The position numbers and the translations under genes are program-made. The notes beneath the pieces are model-generated. The model did no database searches. It was not told the origin of the DNA and worked only from the letters and a program-made list of their open reading frames with translations. From positions 1 to 5,765 of the forward strand of contig JAGHCL010000201.1 of the NCBI GenBank assembly GCA_021160485.1: a DNA stretch of 5,765 nt, written 5' to 3'. Shown here piece by piece: positions 4,902-5,765 of the stretch (positions are counted from its first letter, which is position 1; the number at the start of each line of letters is the position of its first letter). Origin of the DNA: Candidatus Desulfofervidaceae bacterium (GTDB lineage Bacteria; Desulfobacterota; Desulfofervidia; Desulfofervidales; Desulfofervidaceae).

Positions 4902-5765
4902 ATGAAATGGATTTATGTTTTTGTAATATTTGTGGTAGGAGGGTTTTTTTTTGCCTCTAGAGGATTATCCCAAGAGATAAGTGGCAATATTGACTTGTCC
5001 TACCAGACAAGTCAGACTTCCACTGGTAATAAAACAAGTTCTACATGGAGTTTTTCCCAAAATTACTTGTTAAGTTATAGTTCCTTTTTAACCCCAGCTC
5101 TAACATTAAACTGTAGTACTCGTTATACTCAGCGGAATTCAAATACAAGCAGTCAAAAAATTTTTTACCCTTCAATCGGACTTAATTTATTCAATGAATT
5201 CGTCAATGGTAATATCACATATGACCTTATGGAAATAAAGAGTTCTAAAAAACCTCGTTTAACAAACTCCTTTTTCAATTTAAATCTTACCAGTCGTTTG
5301 GAAAAATGGCCTATTGTAAATTTCCAATACAATCGAACTCGTGAGCAGGATGATCAGGATGAACATCAAATAGATTCCCTTTCCAATACTGTCTTAACAG
5401 GATTTAATTATGAATATAAATTTATAAAAATGATGTATAACTATATGGGCTTATTTTCTACCGATTATGTTACCAACACAGACCAGAATAACACCAACCA
5501 TATTACCCGTTTGAGCATACAAAAGTCTTTTTTCCACAATAGAGTTTCTCTCTATAGTGATGGTGGTTATAATTATTATAAAAACACCACTACTGTACCT
5601 GAAGCCCAAACAGTAGAACAAAAAAAGCGGGCTGCAAACGGGTATTATGGGATAGACAGCACCCCTAGCCAGAGTGATTCAACTACGTTTACTTCTTCCT
5701 CTGCCCTCATTGACGGCAACACACAGACTACCGTTTTAACTACTCAGGAATATATAAATATTGGT
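4902..5765 (+). CDS. probable outer-membrane beta-barrel protein, N-terminal part (runs off right edge)
   Basis: An open frame of 288 codons runs without a stop to the edge. It begins with a signal peptide (MKWIYVFVIFVVGGFFF, cleavage perhaps near GLSQ). Mature residues show repeated amphipathic strands with alternating polar and aromatic or aliphatic residues and short polar turns: GNIDLSYQTSQTS, NYLLSYSSFLTPALTLNCS, FFNLNLTSRL, PIVNFQYNRTRE, FNYEYKFIKMMYNYMGLF, VSLYSDGGYNYYKN. This is the pattern of a multi-strand outer-membrane barrel. From about residue 245 the character changes: NGYYGIDSTPSQSD, then SSSALIDGNTQTTV and EYINIG look like the start of a soluble insert or domain, with 'LIDGN' reminiscent of discoidin-like domains. 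It starts six bases after the lipoprotein stop with no good Shine-Dalgarno, which suggests translational coupling. Next to multiheme cytochromes, a barrel could be the sheath of a porin-cytochrome conduit. Other barrel roles are not excluded, and no family-specific motif is visible. Confidence 0.75.
   Translation, partial: MKWIYVFVIFVVGGFFFASRGLSQEISGNIDLSYQTSQTSTGNKTSSTWSFSQNYLLSYSSFLTPALTLNCSTRYTQRNSNTSSQKIFYPSIGLNLFNEFVNGNITYDLMEIKSSKKPRLTNSFFNLNLTSRLEKWPIVNFQYNRTREQDDQDEHQIDSLSNTVLTGFNYEYKFIKMMYNYMGLFSTDYVTNTDQNNTNHITRLSIQKSFFHNRVSLYSDGGYNYYKNTTTVPEAQTVEQKKRAANGYYGIDSTPSQSDSTTFTSSSALIDGNTQTTVLTTQEYINIG

Noticed and set aside
1..5765. tRNA, rRNA, CRISPR array, riboswitch or tandem repeats
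   Set aside because: Both strands were read; no repeated units with spacers, no cloverleaf-like sequence and no rRNA stretch were seen. The repetition in the propeller gene is at protein level only.

Overview
The window looks like a piece of an AT-rich genome of a Gram-negative anaerobe that moves electrons across its outer membrane. The best guess is a Desulfobacterota-type bacterium (Geobacter-like, or a thermophilic sulfate reducer such as the Desulfofervidus/Thermodesulfobacteria group). This rests on two multiheme c-type cytochromes, a YVTN beta-propeller lipoprotein and an outer-membrane beta-barrel lying in a row, and on the style of the PyrE N-terminus. The taxonomic guess is inference; no marker in the window fixes it.

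Layout. At the left edge the minus strand carries the first 42 codons of pyrE (orotate phosphoribosyltransferase), with its own GTG start, Shine-Dalgarno site and candidate promoter. Just upstream of pyrE is a dead fragment of an IS200/IS605-family TnpA transposase (+ strand). It is followed by a decayed intergenic stretch that holds a possible minus-strand coding remnant. From 669 to the right edge everything is on the + strand: a cytochrome with six heme-site candidates (669-1718), a hairpin terminator candidate, a frameshifted MNT-type nucleotidyltransferase pseudogene (1776-2058), an eight-heme cytochrome (2116-3402), a short hairpin, a lipoprotein with a seven-bladed YVTN propeller (3507-4895), and the first 288 codons of a probable outer-membrane beta-barrel (4902 to the edge).

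How the genes may work together. All four intact genes carry Sec or lipoprotein signals, so all products leave the cytoplasm. A barrel next to multiheme cytochromes is the hallmark of porin-cytochrome conduits, which pass electrons from periplasm to cell surface. The first cytochrome shares several landmarks with Geobacter OmcS (CxxCHTMH near the mature N-terminus, a GHN motif, LRHP, CxSCHRAH, a terminal CxxCH), so it could be an extracellular cytochrome or even a filament-forming one. The second cytochrome, the propeller lipoprotein and the barrel are closely spaced and are the best candidates for one operon. The two pseudogenes show that DNA around the cytochrome locus has been acquired and is decaying.
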